DNA of 64,000 bases from Phaeobacter sp. 22II1-1F12B (GCF_002210165.1 NZ_AQQP01000004.1:362015-426014), one strand, 5' to 3'; numbered from the stretch's first letter, positions 23,027-32,196 are shown. Numbers and translations: made by a program. Notes: a model not told the origin generated them from the letters alone.

Positions 23027-24217
23027 TTACTGAAGGTCGGCAAAGGCCTTTTTCAGTCGCGCGCAGGCGTCTTCGATCCGCGCCCGCTGGGTGCCGATGT
23101 TGAACCGCGCGCAGCTTTCGCCGCCGGTGCCGAAAGTATCGCCGTGGTTGATCGCGATCTTCGCGTCCTGTTCGACCCGACGATAGAATTCCTCGGCGCT
23201 CATACCGGTGTCCGAGAAATCGACCCATGACAGGTAGGTCGCCTGCAGCGGCATCGATTTCAGCCCCGGGATGCTGTTGACCGCCGCGTCAAAGATTTTC
23301 CGGTTCTCGTCGAGATAAGCCATCTGTGCATCCACCCATTCGGCCCCTTCGGGCGAATAGGCCGAGGCCAGCACGAAATCCCCCAGCGAATTGCCCGAGA
23401 GGTTGATCGCCCGCATCCGCGCGGCAAAGGTTTCGCGCAGGGCTTCGTCCTGAATGATGACATTGCCGGTATGAAGACCCGCGACGTTGAAGGTTTTCGA
23501 GGGCGCGGTCAGCATCAAAAGCCGGTCGATGATCGACGGATCGGCCACCGGCATCGGCAGGTGCTTTTCGCCAGGAAAGACCAGATCGTGGTGAATTTCG
23601 TCCGAGACCAGCAGAAGGTCATGGCGTTTGGAAAACTCGCCGAGCTGGCATAGCTCTTCCTTGGTCCAGACGGTGCCGCCCGGGTTATGCGGCGAACAGA
23701 GGATCACCATCTTTTCCGACCCGTCCAGCAGCGCGTCATAAGAGGCGAAATCCATCTTGTGACGCCCGTTTTCCTCGATCATCGGCAGTTCGACAACCCG
23801 GCGACCGGCCGCGTTGATGACCTTGGCAAAGGCATGATAAACCGGCGTGAACACGACGATGCCGTCGCCGGGGGCAGTAAAGGCGTCAAGGCACATGCCG
23901 ACCGCGTTGACGATCCCGGTCGTGGTAAAGATCCAGTCGGCCTCGACGTCCCAGCCGTGCCGGTTCTTCATCCACCACTGGATCGCCGCGTTGAATTCAT
24001 CCGAATTGTCCACGTAGCCAAAGACGCCGTGGTCGATCGCTGCCTGCAACCGGTCGAGCACCACCTGCGGCGCGCGGAAATCGGTATCGGCGACCCACAT
24101 GGGCAGGCCGCCGTCAGAGGGCACGCCATAGACCTTCTCCATACGGTCCCATTTGGAGCTATGCGTGTTGCGGCGGTCGATGATTTCGTCGAATTCGGAA
24201 GGGGATTGCGTGGTCAT
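23027..24217 (-). CDS. patB: PatB/MalY-type C-S lyase (cystathionine beta-lyase)
   Basis: The 396-residue aminotransferase class I/II protein has the PLP Lys241 in TAPSKTFNVAGL and the cofactor motifs SPHNPGG and SDEIHHDLV. The start (FDEIIDRRNTHSSKWD) is the MalY/PatB signature. It splits cystathionine or cysteine conjugates to give a thiol, pyruvate and ammonia. AGGAG lies before the start at 24217. Confidence 0.92.
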   Translation of the reverse strand: MTTQSPSEFDEIIDRRNTHSSKWDRMEKVYGVPSDGGLPMWVADTDFRAPQVVLDRLQAAIDHGVFGYVDNSDEFNAAIQWWMKNRHGWDVEADWIFTTTGIVNAVGMCLDAFTAPGDGIVVFTPVYHAFAKVINAAGRRVVELPMIEENGRHKMDFASYDALLDGSEKMVILCSPHNPGGTVWTKEELCQLGEFSKRHDLLLVSDEIHHDLVFPGEKHLPMPVADPSIIDRLLMLTAPSKTFNVAGLHTGNVIIQDEALRETFAARMRAINLSGNSLGDFVLASAYSPEGAEWVDAQMAYLDENRKIFDAAVNSIPGLKSMPLQATYLSWVDFSDTGMSAEEFYRRVEQDAKIAINHGDTFGTGGESCARFNIGTQRARIEDACARLKKAFADLQ

Positions 24218-24310
24218 GGGGACTCCTGAGATTTGGCGGACAAGCTATCCCGCCCTGCGCCAGACGCAAGGGGCGTTGCGAAGACCGGGCCAATCGCCTA
24301 AATCGCCTGC

Positions 24311-24829
24311 ATGAAGCGAGATATCCTGATCCACCCCGATCCCCGCCTGAAAAAGGTCTGTGCCCCCGTCGACGATCTGTCCGACGACTTGCGCAAGCTG
24401 GCGGATGACATGCTTGAAACCATGTATGACGCGCCGGGTATCGGGCTGGCCGCGCCGCAGATCGGCGTGCTGTCGCGCCTTATCGTGCTGGACTGCGTCA
24501 AGGAAGAGGGCGAAGCACTGCGCCCGATGGTCATGTTCAACCCCGAGGTGACGGCCTCTTCCGAGGAAACCTCGGTCTACGAGGAAGGCTGCCTGTCGAT
24601 CCCAGAGCAATATGCCGAGGTGACCCGCCCCGCCGAGGTCGAGGTGAGCTGGCTGGATCGCGATGGCAAGCTGCAAAAGGCTGGGTTCGACGGGCTTTGG
24701 GCCACCTGCGTGCAGCACGAAATCGACCACCTCAACGGCAAGCTGTTCATCGACTACCTGAAACCGATGAAACGCCAGATGATCACTCGCAAGATGGTCA
24801 AGCTGAAGCGTGAAAAGGCGCGCGGCTGA
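24311..24829 (+). CDS. def: peptide deformylase (complete active site)
   Basis: The 172-residue enzyme removes the formyl group from nascent N-formyl-Met. All three motifs are intact: GIGLAAPQIG (43-52), EEGCLSIP (91-98; metal ligand Cys94) and QHEIDHLNG (135-143; ligands His136 and His140, base Glu137). It is the first of three overlapping def-type genes and precedes fmt. The C-terminal Lys-rich tail is typical of alphaproteobacterial PDF. Confidence 0.97.
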   Translation: MKRDILIHPDPRLKKVCAPVDDLSDDLRKLADDMLETMYDAPGIGLAAPQIGVLSRLIVLDCVKEEGEALRPMVMFNPEVTASSEETSVYEEGCLSIPEQYAEVTRPAEVEVSWLDRDGKLQKAGFDGLWATCVQHEIDHLNGKLFIDYLKPMKRQMITRKMVKLKREKARG

Positions 24830-25329
24830 TGGGATTGCGCGAGATCCGCCTCTGGCCCGATCCGGTTCTGTCGGAAACCTGCACGCCCGTCGGCGCGGAG
24901 GAGGACCTCTCCGACCTGATCGCGGATATGTTCGAGACCATGTATGCCGCGCCGGGCCGCGGCCTCGCTGCACCGCAGATTGGCGTGACGAAACGTGTCT
25001 TCGTGACCGATACAACGTGGAAAGAAGACAAGCCCACGCCGATGGCTTTTATCAATCCGGAAATCACCGACCACTCCGACACGCTCGCCAGCGGGCAGGA
25101 GGGCTGCCTCTCGATCCCAGGCATCCTCGTCGATGTCTCCCGCCCCGAATGGGTGGAGCTGGCCTGGACCGACCCGGACGGCGCCGCGCGACAGCAGCGG
25201 TTTCAGGGCTTTGCCGCCGCCTGCGTGCAGCATGAACTCGACCACCTCAACGGGACGGTGACCTTTGACCGGCTGTCGGAAACCGAAGCCGACCTCGCCC
25301 GCGCGGCGTACGAAAAGGCCCGCGCATGA
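24829..25329 (+). CDS. second peptide deformylase
   Basis: The 166-residue paralogue is also complete: GRGLAAPQIG (43-52), QEGCLSIPG with Cys93 and QHELDHLNG with His135, Glu136 and His139. It differs from the first copy in the substrate loop (TTWKEDKP) and in motif 1 (Arg for Ile). It begins within the ATGA overlap with the previous stop and ends in an ATGA with the next gene, so the three genes are one translational unit. Redundant activity or a distinct substrate are both possible. Confidence 0.93.
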   Translation: MGLREIRLWPDPVLSETCTPVGAEEDLSDLIADMFETMYAAPGRGLAAPQIGVTKRVFVTDTTWKEDKPTPMAFINPEITDHSDTLASGQEGCLSIPGILVDVSRPEWVELAWTDPDGAARQQRFQGFAAACVQHELDHLNGTVTFDRLSETEADLARAAYEKARA

Positions 25330-25820
25330 CCGCCCGCCGCTGCCTGCCCTGGCCAGACAAGCGCCTGCGCACGGCCGCAGAACCGGTCGACGCCATCACC
25401 GATGAGATCCACGCGATCTGGCAGGATATGATCGACACGATGGAAGCAATGCCCGGCGTCGGCCTTGCCGCGCCCCAGATCGGCGTGATGCTGCGGCTCG
25501 CGGTGGTTGATACCTCTCGCGAACGCGGCCGCGCGATCCGCCTCGCAAACCCGGAGATCCTGCACCGTTCCGTCGAGCTTCGCGACAACGAAGAGGCAAG
25601 CCCCAACCTTCTTGGCGTCTCGGCCAAAATCAAACGCCCCCGCGCCGTGACGGTACGCTACATGGACGAAACCGGCGCCATCACCGAACGGGATTTCGTC
25701 GCGCTCGACGCCACCAGCGTTCAGCACCAGATCGACCACCTGAACGGTCGGATGTATTTCGACAATCTCAGCAAGGTCAAACGCGACATGCTCCTGCGCA
25801 AGGCGCGCAAACTCGGCTGA
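25326..25820 (+). CDS. peptide deformylase-like protein lacking catalytic residues
   Basis: The 164-residue protein keeps motif 1 (GVGLAAPQIG, 44-53) and the fold, but motif 2 reads EEASPNLLG (89-97) where active enzymes have EGCLS, so Ser92 replaces the metal-binding Cys. Motif 3 is QHQIDHLNG (133-141), with Gln135 instead of the catalytic Glu. The two His ligands (134, 138) remain. It should not deformylate and may be a pseudoenzyme that binds nascent chains or partners. It shares the 4-base overlap with the second def gene and is not frameshifted, so it is kept under selection. Confidence 0.9.
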   Translation: MTARRCLPWPDKRLRTAAEPVDAITDEIHAIWQDMIDTMEAMPGVGLAAPQIGVMLRLAVVDTSRERGRAIRLANPEILHRSVELRDNEEASPNLLGVSAKIKRPRAVTVRYMDETGAITERDFVALDATSVQHQIDHLNGRMYFDNLSKVKRDMLLRKARKLG

Positions 25821-25835
25821 ACACGCGACCTTCCC

Positions 25836-25886
25836 CTTCTTTGGGTCTCAAAATATCCCCGCCGGAGGCATGGGCCCCGCAGGGGC
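25836..25886 (+). repeat. dispersed 3'-end element, copy B, with terminator-like hairpin
   Basis: Starting 16 bases after the third def stop, CTTCTTTGGGTCTCAAAA leads to TATCCCCGCCGGAGGCAT, nearly identical to copy A after ffh. It is followed by GCCCC-GCA-GGGGC (25874-25886) and a T-rich stretch (GCATTTCTTTT), a plausible terminator before fmt. Confidence 0.6.
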
Positions 25887-25961
25887 GCATTTCTTTTCCA
25901 AAGGTAGCATCCCGGCGCGCGCCCTGCTACATCCCGCCCCGAACAGGCAGGAGCTGGGACG

Positions 25962-26888
25962 ATGCGGTTGATATTCATGGGAACGCCCGATTTCTCGGTC
26001 CCGGTGCTCAATGCGCTGGTCGAGGCCGGCTATGACATTGCCGCTGTTTATTGCCAGCCGCCAAGGCCCGCCGGGCGCGGCAAAAAGGACCGGCCCTCCC
26101 CTGTACAGCAGCGCGCCGAAGAGCTGGGCCTGACGATCCGCCACCCGGTTTCGCTGAAATCAGCCGAAGAGCAAGAGGCGCTTGCCGCGCTCAATGCCGA
26201 GATTGCCGTGGTCGTCGCCTATGGTCTGATCCTGCCGCAGGCGGTGCTGGATGCGCCCGGGCGCGGATGCCTCAATATCCACGCCTCACTTTTGCCGCGC
26301 TGGCGCGGGGCCGCGCCGATCCATCGGGCGATCATGGCGGGCGATGCCGAAACCGGGGTTTGCATCATGCAGATGGAAGCGGGACTCGACACCGGTCCGG
26401 TGCTGCTGCGCGAGGCGACGGAAATCACCGCCGATGATACCACCGCAAAGCTGCATGACCGCCTCAGCGCGATGGGCGCCGGTCTGATCCTGCGCGCGCT
26501 GGATGATATCGATAGCCTGACGCCCGTGCCGCAGCCGGAAGAGGGCGTGACCTATGCCGCCAAGATCGACAAGGCCGAGGCGCGGGTCGACTGGAGCGGT
26601 GACGCGGTTGCAATTGACCGGCAGATTCGTGGCCTTTCGCCCTTTCCCGGGGCCTGGTGCCTGATCGATGGCGAACGGGTCAAACTACTCGATTCAGAAG
26701 TCCTGTCGCAGGAAATGCCAAGCGGCGCGGTGGCCGGTGAGGTCGTCGGGCCGGGTCTTACCGTCGCTTGCGGCACCGGGCTCTTGCATCTGAAACGTCT
26801 GCAACGCGCGGGCAAAGGCGCGCAGGACGAAGAGACGTTCCTGCGCGGTCGGCCTGTGCCGATGGGGAGCCAGCTGGGCGAGAGCTGA
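25962..26888 (+). CDS. fmt: methionyl-tRNA formyltransferase
   Basis: The 308-residue enzyme transfers a formyl group from 10-formyl-tetrahydrofolate to Met-tRNA(fMet). N-terminal hydrolase-like domain: [16 protein letters not shown], the catalytic Asn/His region [22 protein letters not shown] (about 105-126) and METGLDTGP-like [12 protein letters not shown]-terminal OB-fold from about 205. The length is normal. It lies downstream of the def genes, the usual pairing of formylation and deformylation. Confidence 0.97.
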   Translation: MRLIFMGTPDFSVPVLNALVEAGYDIAAVYCQPPRPAGRGKKDRPSPVQQRAEELGLTIRHPVSLKSAEEQEALAALNAEIAVVVAYGLILPQAVLDAPGRGCLNIHASLLPRWRGAAPIHRAIMAGDAETGVCIMQMEAGLDTGPVLLREATEITADDTTAKLHDRLSAMGAGLILRALDDIDSLTPVPQPEEGVTYAAKIDKAEARVDWSGDAVAIDRQIRGLSPFPGAWCLIDGERVKLLDSEVLSQEMPSGAVAGEVVGPGLTVACGTGLLHLKRLQRAGKGAQDEETFLRGRPVPMGSQLGES

Positions 26889-27363
26889 TAGGTGCCTGCA
26901 AGGTGGAGGGGGATTTGGGGCGGCATGCGCCGTAAGAGAAAGCCTGATCTTCACCGCGATTATACCGGTTGATACGTCGAGTTCCGGGTAGACTTGTAGA
27001 GCCTGCCGAAACTCCAGAGCCCTTTCCGTGCAGGTGAACAAGTGAGTTTTGCCGCTTGTTCAACGATTGCTGCCAACTGCCTGAATTGCTTCTTTCAGGA
27101 ACTGGCCAAGGTATCGGCCCATCAGAGTGCAGGTGAGCCGCTCCTCTTGAACTTGCCACTCCCAAACGGCGGCGCAGGCCGAGATCGTTCTGCGCCCGTT
27201 ATCGGTTGCCAGTGCTTCCGTACAAAACCCCACCTCGAACCCGCAATTTGACTGGGTGACCCGGTTCACAGACAGTTGCATCTACGCATGATGTAATCGG
27301 GGTACAATTCAGACCCTTCCCAACCCACGAGAGGCTTGGACCGCTTTCCGGTTCATGAGAGCC
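26889..27363. other. gene-free stretch of lower GC
   Basis: About 475 bases between fmt and the caspase-like gene have no frame with protein-like composition on either strand. The sequence is visibly less GC-rich than its surroundings. It holds a perfect 8-bp inverted repeat, TGAACAAG (27035-27042) and CTTGTTCA (27055-27062), and a weaker CCTGAA/TTCAGG pair near 27080. It could be a remnant of a lost gene or mobile element; nothing identifiable remains. Confidence 0.5.
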
Positions 27364-28842
27364 ATGAAACATTTTCTGATTGTCCTTTTCCTTCTGATTT
27401 TTCCCCTTTCTGCCGCGGCCTCGAAGGTGGCGCTGGTGATCGGCAATGCCGAGTACAGCGCGGTGGCGCGGCTGGATAATCCTCATAACGACGCCCGGGA
27501 TGTGGCGCAGGCGCTGGCCCGTCAGGGGTTCGACGTGATCGCAGCCACCGACCTGACCCGCAACGAGATGCGCGATGCGCTGCGCGAATTCCGACAACGC
27601 GCGGATGCCGCCGAGATGGCGCTGGTCTATTATGCGGGGCATGGCATCGAGGTCAGCGGTCGCAACTACCTGATCCCGGTGGATGCCCGGCTTGAAGACG
27701 CCCGCGACGCCGAGCTTGAGATGGTCGATCTTGACCTTGTGCTGGGCCAGATTTCCGGCGCGGGCAAGCTGCGGATGGTGGTGCTGGACGCCTGCCGGAA
27801 CAACCCCTTTGTCACGCGGATGCAGTCCTCGGCCGGGGGACGCAGCGTTTCAAGCGGGCTTGGCCGGGTCGAAACCGCGCAGTCCGATACGCTGATCGCC
27901 TATGCGGCGGCGGCGGGCGGGATCACTCCGGATGGCGTCGCAGGAGAGAATTCTCCCTTTACCACGGCCTTCCTTGCCGCGATGCAGGAACCGCCGACCG
28001 ATGTGCGCCGCCTGCTGGGCCGGGTGCGGGACAAGATGCGCAAGTCGGTTCCCGATTCGGCGCCCTTTGTCTATGCCTCGCTTGGGGGTGGTGAGTTCGT
28101 GATCAACCCGAACAGCCATCGCGAACCGGTTCAGGCTGCGCCCGCAGCGCCGGGCATCAGCGAGGATTTTGTCCGCATTGATCGCGACGGCACCTTTGAA
28201 GACTGGAACGATTTCCTCGTGCGTTATCAGGATCAGGCGGATCACCCGCTTTATGCCTTTGCACTGGAAAAGCGCGAGGCCCTGCGCGAGGCGGATGCCT
28301 ATTTCACCCCGGCGACCGATCCCGAGGAAAGCAGCGAGATCGCGGCCCTGCCCGAGCAGGAGGGCGAGTCGCGAACGCTGGTCATCGTGCCAGTCCAGTC
28401 GATCCTGAGCCGTGACGAGGCGGCACGCCGGTTGCAGCGGCTGCTGGGCGATGCAGGGTGTTATCGTGGAGCAATCGACGGGATCATCGGGCGCGGATCG
28501 CGGGCGGCGATTGATCGCTTCATCGAGCAATCGGGTGTCGACGTGCCGCGCGATCCGGGCGTAAGCGAAGATGCCCTGAAGCAGGCGCTGGCCCGTGTCG
28601 AGGAAAACCCCGATGTGAATTGCCCGGCCCCCGTGGTGGTCCGGCACACCCCGCCGAGGACGACGCCAAAGCCGCCGAAACCCGAGCCGCTGGTGCAGGA
28701 ACCGGCGCCGAAGACCTCGCCGCGCCAGCCAGCCCTGCCGGAAGGCAGTATCGAGCCGCGCCGCACGAAACTGCTGCCGGAAGCGGGCACCAACATGGCG
28801 GAATGCCGGAGCAACCGGGCCAAGTTCTACCAGTGCCCTTGA
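27364..28842 (+). CDS. secreted caspase-like (C14) peptidase with peptidoglycan-binding-like C-terminus
   Basis: The 492-residue product has a signal peptide (1-19), then a p20-like caspase domain: KVALVIGNAEY at 21, catalytic His93 in YYAGHG and Cys144 in LDACRNNP, both dyad residues kept. Around residues 345-390, LQRLLGDAGCYRGAIDGIIG resembles the PG-binding type 1 fold, followed by a Pro-rich tail. It is probably periplasmic, cleaving after basic residues as metacaspases do (inference). The ATG at 27364 has GAGAG just before it; another ATG three codons upstream is possible. Confidence 0.85.
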   Translation: MKHFLIVLFLLIFPLSAAASKVALVIGNAEYSAVARLDNPHNDARDVAQALARQGFDVIAATDLTRNEMRDALREFRQRADAAEMALVYYAGHGIEVSGRNYLIPVDARLEDARDAELEMVDLDLVLGQISGAGKLRMVVLDACRNNPFVTRMQSSAGGRSVSSGLGRVETAQSDTLIAYAAAAGGITPDGVAGENSPFTTAFLAAMQEPPTDVRRLLGRVRDKMRKSVPDSAPFVYASLGGGEFVINPNSHREPVQAAPAAPGISEDFVRIDRDGTFEDWNDFLVRYQDQADHPLYAFALEKREALREADAYFTPATDPEESSEIAALPEQEGESRTLVIVPVQSILSRDEAARRLQRLLGDAGCYRGAIDGIIGRGSRAAIDRFIEQSGVDVPRDPGVSEDALKQALARVEENPDVNCPAPVVVRHTPPRTTPKPPKPEPLVQEPAPKTSPRQPALPEGSIEPRRTKLLPEAGTNMAECRSNRAKFYQCP

Positions 28843-28851
28843 GGCCGCGAC

Positions 28852-29304
28852 TTAAGACTTGAAAGGTTTCATTCCCGAGCGGGCCAGTTCATCGGCCCGC
28901 TCGTTTTCCGGGTGGCCGGCATGGCCCTTGACCCATTTCCACGTGACCTTGTGCCGGGCCTGCGCGGCATCGAGTCTCTGCCACAACTCGGCATTGGCCA
29001 CCGGCTTTTTCGCCGCGTTCTTCCAGCCATTCTTTTTCCAGCCGTGGATCCAGCTGGTGATGCCATTTTTGACGTAGTTGCTGTCGGTCACGATGGTCAG
29101 CTGGCTGGGCCGTTCGAGCACCTCGAGCGCGTTGATCGCGGCCAGCAGTTCCATGCGGTTGTTGGTGGTCGCGGCCTCGCCGCCCTTGAGTTCGCGTTCC
29201 TTGACGATCTGGTCGCCGTCCATCGCGCGCATCAGCACACCCCAGCCGCCCGGGCCGGGATTTCCGGAGCAGGCCCCGTCGGTATAGGCAAAGAGTTCAG
29301 GCAT
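28852..29304 (-). CDS. rnhA: ribonuclease HI
   Basis: The 150-residue nuclease cleaves the RNA of RNA:DNA hybrids. The DEDD residues are visible: Asp9 ([16 protein letters not shown]), Glu52 ([10 protein letters not shown]), Asp74 (TDSNYV) and Asp138 (NERADELA). The basic protrusion helix [16 protein letters not shown] is also present. The ATG at 29304 gives the standard N-terminus and overlaps the upstream methyltransferase end by 8 bases. It is convergent with the caspase-like gene. Confidence 0.96.
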   Translation of the reverse strand: MPELFAYTDGACSGNPGPGGWGVLMRAMDGDQIVKERELKGGEAATTNNRMELLAAINALEVLERPSQLTIVTDSNYVKNGITSWIHGWKKNGWKNAAKKPVANAELWQRLDAAQARHKVTWKWVKGHAGHPENERADELARSGMKPFKS

Positions 29305-29884
29305 GGGCAGAGATCGCGATCCATCCGGCATAGGTTTCGTCGAGCCCCTTGGAGCGGCCCGCTTCGGAGGCGGTGCAGGTAAAGCCCGCAAATTCCAGAA
29401 GACCGGTCAGCTCGGGGCCGGTAAAATAGGTGTAGAGACGGTCGAGCCGGTCGCGTTTCGCCTCGGTCCCGGTCTTGACGGCGATGTGAAAGCGCCCGCC
29501 GGGTTTCAGCGCGCGGTGGATCGCTGCGAGGTGGCGCGGCATATCCTCACGCGGGGCATGGAGCAGGCTGAAGTTGGCCCAGACGCCGTCGTAGATGTCT
29601 TCGCCCGAAAGATCGTCGAAGGTTTCGCAGCGCGCCTCGACGCCGGGGTAGGCGCTGGCGAGTTCGACCATTTCGGGCACCGCGTCCACTGCCGTAACCT
29701 TGAAGCCCGCGCGCGCCATTGCGGCGGCTTCCTTGCCGGGGCCGCAGCCAAGGTCGAGCACATGCCCGCCCGGGGGCAGATCGGCCATGAAACCGGCAAG
29801 CTGCGGGGCCTCGTAGTCATCGGTCATGGCACTGTAATCGGACGCCTTGCGCGCATAGACGTCGAGGGTTCTCTGATCGCTCAT
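29297..29884 (-). CDS. class I SAM-dependent methyltransferase
   Basis: The 195-residue protein has motif [17 protein letters not shown] (about 43-58), an acidic motif II in [10 protein letters not shown] and motif post-I/III around [15 protein letters not shown] and [12 protein letters not shown]. The substrate is not predictable. The start at 29884 overlaps the DUF3429 stop in ATGA. It lies in a minus-strand operon ispH-DUF3429-methyltransferase-rnhA, so co-expression with housekeeping genes is expected. Confidence 0.88.
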   Translation of the reverse strand: MSDQRTLDVYARKASDYSAMTDDYEAPQLAGFMADLPPGGHVLDLGCGPGKEAAAMARAGFKVTAVDAVPEMVELASAYPGVEARCETFDDLSGEDIYDGVWANFSLLHAPREDMPRHLAAIHRALKPGGRFHIAVKTGTEAKRDRLDRLYTYFTGPELTGLLEFAGFTCTASEAGRSKGLDETYAGWIAISAHA

Positions 29885-30333
29885 AGAAATACTCCAACGG
29901 CGAGGCAGGCGATGACGACGGCGGTAAGCAGCAGGCGCAGGGGCATCCACCAGCGCGGGGCAAGACCCCATGACGCAAAGGCCATGTCGAGCAGCAGCAG
30001 GCCGGCAAAGCCAAAGATCAGGTTGGTGCCGGCGCTGACAGGTCCGCCGCCGGTCATGAAAAAGGCCCAGAGCGCGGGGATGACCGACAGAATATAGCCG
30101 ATGGCCGCGCGTGCGCCGCTGGTCTTGGAGGCAAAACCCCAGAGCACGCCAGACATGAAGCTGAGGATAACGGCGCCATAGGCGAGCTGGATATAGGGCC
30201 CGACAAAACGCGGCCCCAGCGCCGAGGCGCCCCAGTTGGCTAGCCCGGGGTTCAGATAGGTCAGCGCCCCCCAGACAAAGGGGATCAGCCCGGCAAGGCC
30301 AAGCAGCAGGGCGGTCGTGGGGACGTTTCTCAT
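29881..30333 (-). CDS. DUF3429 family membrane protein
   Basis: The 150-residue protein has five hydrophobic helices (e.g. [19 protein letters not shown] at the N-terminus and [19 protein letters not shown] at the end) and the DUF3429 look: [16 protein letters not shown] in the second or third helix. It is an inner-membrane protein of unknown role. Four-base overlaps with ispH (30330-30333) and with the methyltransferase show coupling. Confidence 0.85.
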   Translation of the reverse strand: MRNVPTTALLLGLAGLIPFVWGALTYLNPGLANWGASALGPRFVGPYIQLAYGAVILSFMSGVLWGFASKTSGARAAIGYILSVIPALWAFFMTGGGPVSAGTNLIFGFAGLLLLDMAFASWGLAPRWWMPLRLLLTAVVIACLAVGVFL

Positions 30334-31280
30334 GCCGGGACGCGGAGCACGCGGGGAACCTTGAATTCCACGTTTTCGACGGCGGTTTCCACCATCTCAA
30401 CGGTCACGTCGAACCGGGTGCCGAGCGCGTCGATGACCTCGTTGACCAGCGTTTCGGGGGCCGAGGCACCGGCGGTCAGGCCGAGGCTCGAGATGCCCTC
30501 GATGGCGCGCCAGTCGATATCGGTCGCGCGCTGGACGAGCTGGGAATAGGTGCAGCCGTTGCGGGCGGCGACTTCGACCAGACGCTTGGAGTTGGAGGAG
30601 TTCGGCGCACCGACCACCAGCATCGCCTCGGCACGCGGAGCGATGGCCTTGACCGCTTCCTGCCGGTTGGTGGTCGCGTAGCAGATGTCTTCCTTGTGCG
30701 GGCCGACGATGGCCGGGAACCGGGCCTTCAGCGCCGCCACGATTTCGGCGGTGTCGTCGATGCTGAGCGTGGTCTGGGTGACATAGGCGATCTGCTCGGG
30801 GTCACGCACCTCGACGCGGGCCACATCGTCCACCGTTTCAACGAGCAACACGTCGCCCGCGGGAAGCTGGCCCATCGTGCCGATGGTTTCCGGGTGGCCC
30901 TCATGGCCGATCATGATCATCTGAAGCCCGTTTTCCGCGTGGCGCTGGGCTTCGATATGAACCTTGGAGACCAGCGGGCAGGTGGCGTCCACGTAGACCA
31001 TCTCGCGCCGGGCGGCTTCGGCCGGTACGGCCTTGGGCACGCCATGGGCGGAAAAGATCACCGGGCGGTCGTCGGGGCAGTCTTCGAGTTCCTCGACAAA
31101 GACCGCGCCCTTGGCCTTGAGATCGTCGACCACGTATTTGTTATGGACGATTTCGTGCCGGACGTAGACAGGGGCGCCCCATTTGTCGATGGCCATCTCG
31201 ACGATCTTGATGGCGCGATCGACTCCGGCGCAAAAGCCACGGGGGGCGGCAAGATAGAGAGTGAGCGGCGGTTTGGTCAT
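30330..31280 (-). CDS. ispH: 4-hydroxy-3-methylbut-2-enyl diphosphate reductase
   Basis: The 316-residue [4Fe-4S] enzyme makes IPP and DMAPP in the last step of the MEP pathway. The three cluster Cys are C17 ([10 protein letters not shown]), C101 (DATCPLVSK) and C200 ([10 protein letters not shown]). The ligand loop [14 protein letters not shown] is present. AAGGAG lies before the ATG at 31280. Upstream, a leader of about 115 bases contains two mutually exclusive hairpins. Confidence 0.97.
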   Translation of the reverse strand: MTKPPLTLYLAAPRGFCAGVDRAIKIVEMAIDKWGAPVYVRHEIVHNKYVVDDLKAKGAVFVEELEDCPDDRPVIFSAHGVPKAVPAEAARREMVYVDATCPLVSKVHIEAQRHAENGLQMIMIGHEGHPETIGTMGQLPAGDVLLVETVDDVARVEVRDPEQIAYVTQTTLSIDDTAEIVAALKARFPAIVGPHKEDICYATTNRQEAVKAIAPRAEAMLVVGAPNSSNSKRLVEVAARNGCTYSQLVQRATDIDWRAIEGISSLGLTAGASAPETLVNEVIDALGTRFDVTVEMVETAVENVEFKVPRVLRVPA

Positions 31281-31358
31281 CGGGTTCTCCTTGGGGACAG
31301 GGGTAAACCGGCAAAGCGGCGTCGTCCACCACCTGCGGCGGAGAATGAGCGGAATCCC

Positions 31359-31398
31359 GAACCCCGTTTCGCGTCGAACCGGGGTTCAACGCGAAACG
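31359..31398 (-). promoter_or_regulatory. structured ispH leader with alternative hairpins
   Basis: CGTTTCGCGT (31365-31374) pairs perfectly with ACGCGAAACG (31389-31398), and the loop adds GAACC-GG-GGTTC (31376-31387). Alternatively GAACCCCG (31359-31366) pairs perfectly with CGGGGTTC (31380-31387), which excludes the first fold. No T run follows. The layout resembles an RNA switch or attenuator-type leader between the candidate promoter and ispH. Confidence 0.5.
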
Positions 31399-31401
31399 CA
31401 G

Positions 31402-31430
31402 CCATTCTGGCTGATACGGGAAATTGTCAA
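31402..31430 (-). promoter_or_regulatory. candidate ispH promoter
   Basis: On the minus strand TTGACA (31430-31425) is followed after 17 bases by GAATGG (31407-31402). The -35 is perfect, the -10 poor. Transcription would start at about 31396, so the hairpin region would be the very 5' end of the mRNA. Confidence 0.35.
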
Positions 31431-31486
31431 GGTTGGGCTGGTCCGGTGCCGAGTGAGTTGCCGGTTCCGGGTTTGCCTGACCTTGT

Positions 31487-32062
31487 TTACTTTGCGCCTG
31501 CGGCTGCGACGCGGGTCGCTTCTTCGGGCGTTTCGCGCGGCGGGCGTCCTATGACATCGCGCAGTTCTTCAAGTTCGATGAAGTTGTCGGCCTGGCGGCG
31601 CAGGTCGTCGGATATCATCGGAGGCTGGCTGCGGATCGTGGAAACCACGGAAACGCGCACGCCCTGACGCTGGAGGCTTTCGACCAGCGGACGGAAGTCG
31701 CCATCGCCGGAGAAGAGCACGATATGGTCAACCCGCGGTGCGAGTTCCATCGCGTCGACCGCCAGTTCGATATCCATGTTGCCTTTGACTTTACGACGGC
31801 CGAGGCTGTCGGTGTATTCCTTGGCCGGTTTTGTCACCATGGAAAATCCATTGTAATGCAACCAGTCGACAAGAGGGCGGATCGGGGAATATTCATCGTT
31901 CTCGAGCAGTGCGGTATAATAAAACGCACGCAGCATTTTGCCTCGCCGCATAAATTCCTGACGAAGCAATTTATAGTCGATATCAAAACCCAGAGCCTTG
32001 GCCGCCGCGTAAAGATTCGAACCATCGATGAACAGCGCGAGCCGTTCGTCTTTGTAAAACAT
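31487..32062 (-). CDS. NYN domain (LabA/DUF88) protein
   Basis: The 191-residue protein has a PIN-like NYN fold: LALFIDGSNLYAA (Asp13 of the acidic site), KGNMDIELAVDAM (about 93-105) and VLFSGDGDFRPLVESLQRQG (about 115-134) provide further acidic residues. Members are suspected Mg-dependent RNases. The ATG codons at 32065 and 32062 are adjacent; the second is used. It is divergent from folK with an AT-rich 134-base gap. Confidence 0.88.
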   Translation of the reverse strand: MFYKDERLALFIDGSNLYAAAKALGFDIDYKLLRQEFMRRGKMLRAFYYTALLENDEYSPIRPLVDWLHYNGFSMVTKPAKEYTDSLGRRKVKGNMDIELAVDAMELAPRVDHIVLFSGDGDFRPLVESLQRQGVRVSVVSTIRSQPPMISDDLRRQADNFIELEELRDVIGRPPRETPEEATRVAAAGAK

Positions 32063-32196
32063 CAAGTTGTCCTTCCGGTAATCCGCTCCACCTTGGAGTT
32101 CCGTGAGTGAGTGCTAAAATCGGCGAAGCGGTCCTAATAAAATAAGAAAACTATGTCTGACCGCAAGGGTAAAGACATCATGAAAAGGCGACAGAA

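Noticed and set aside
27060..27281. Transposase fragment on the minus strand
   Set aside because: A short stretch vaguely recalls IS3-type sequence, but no DDE motif or terminal repeats are present.
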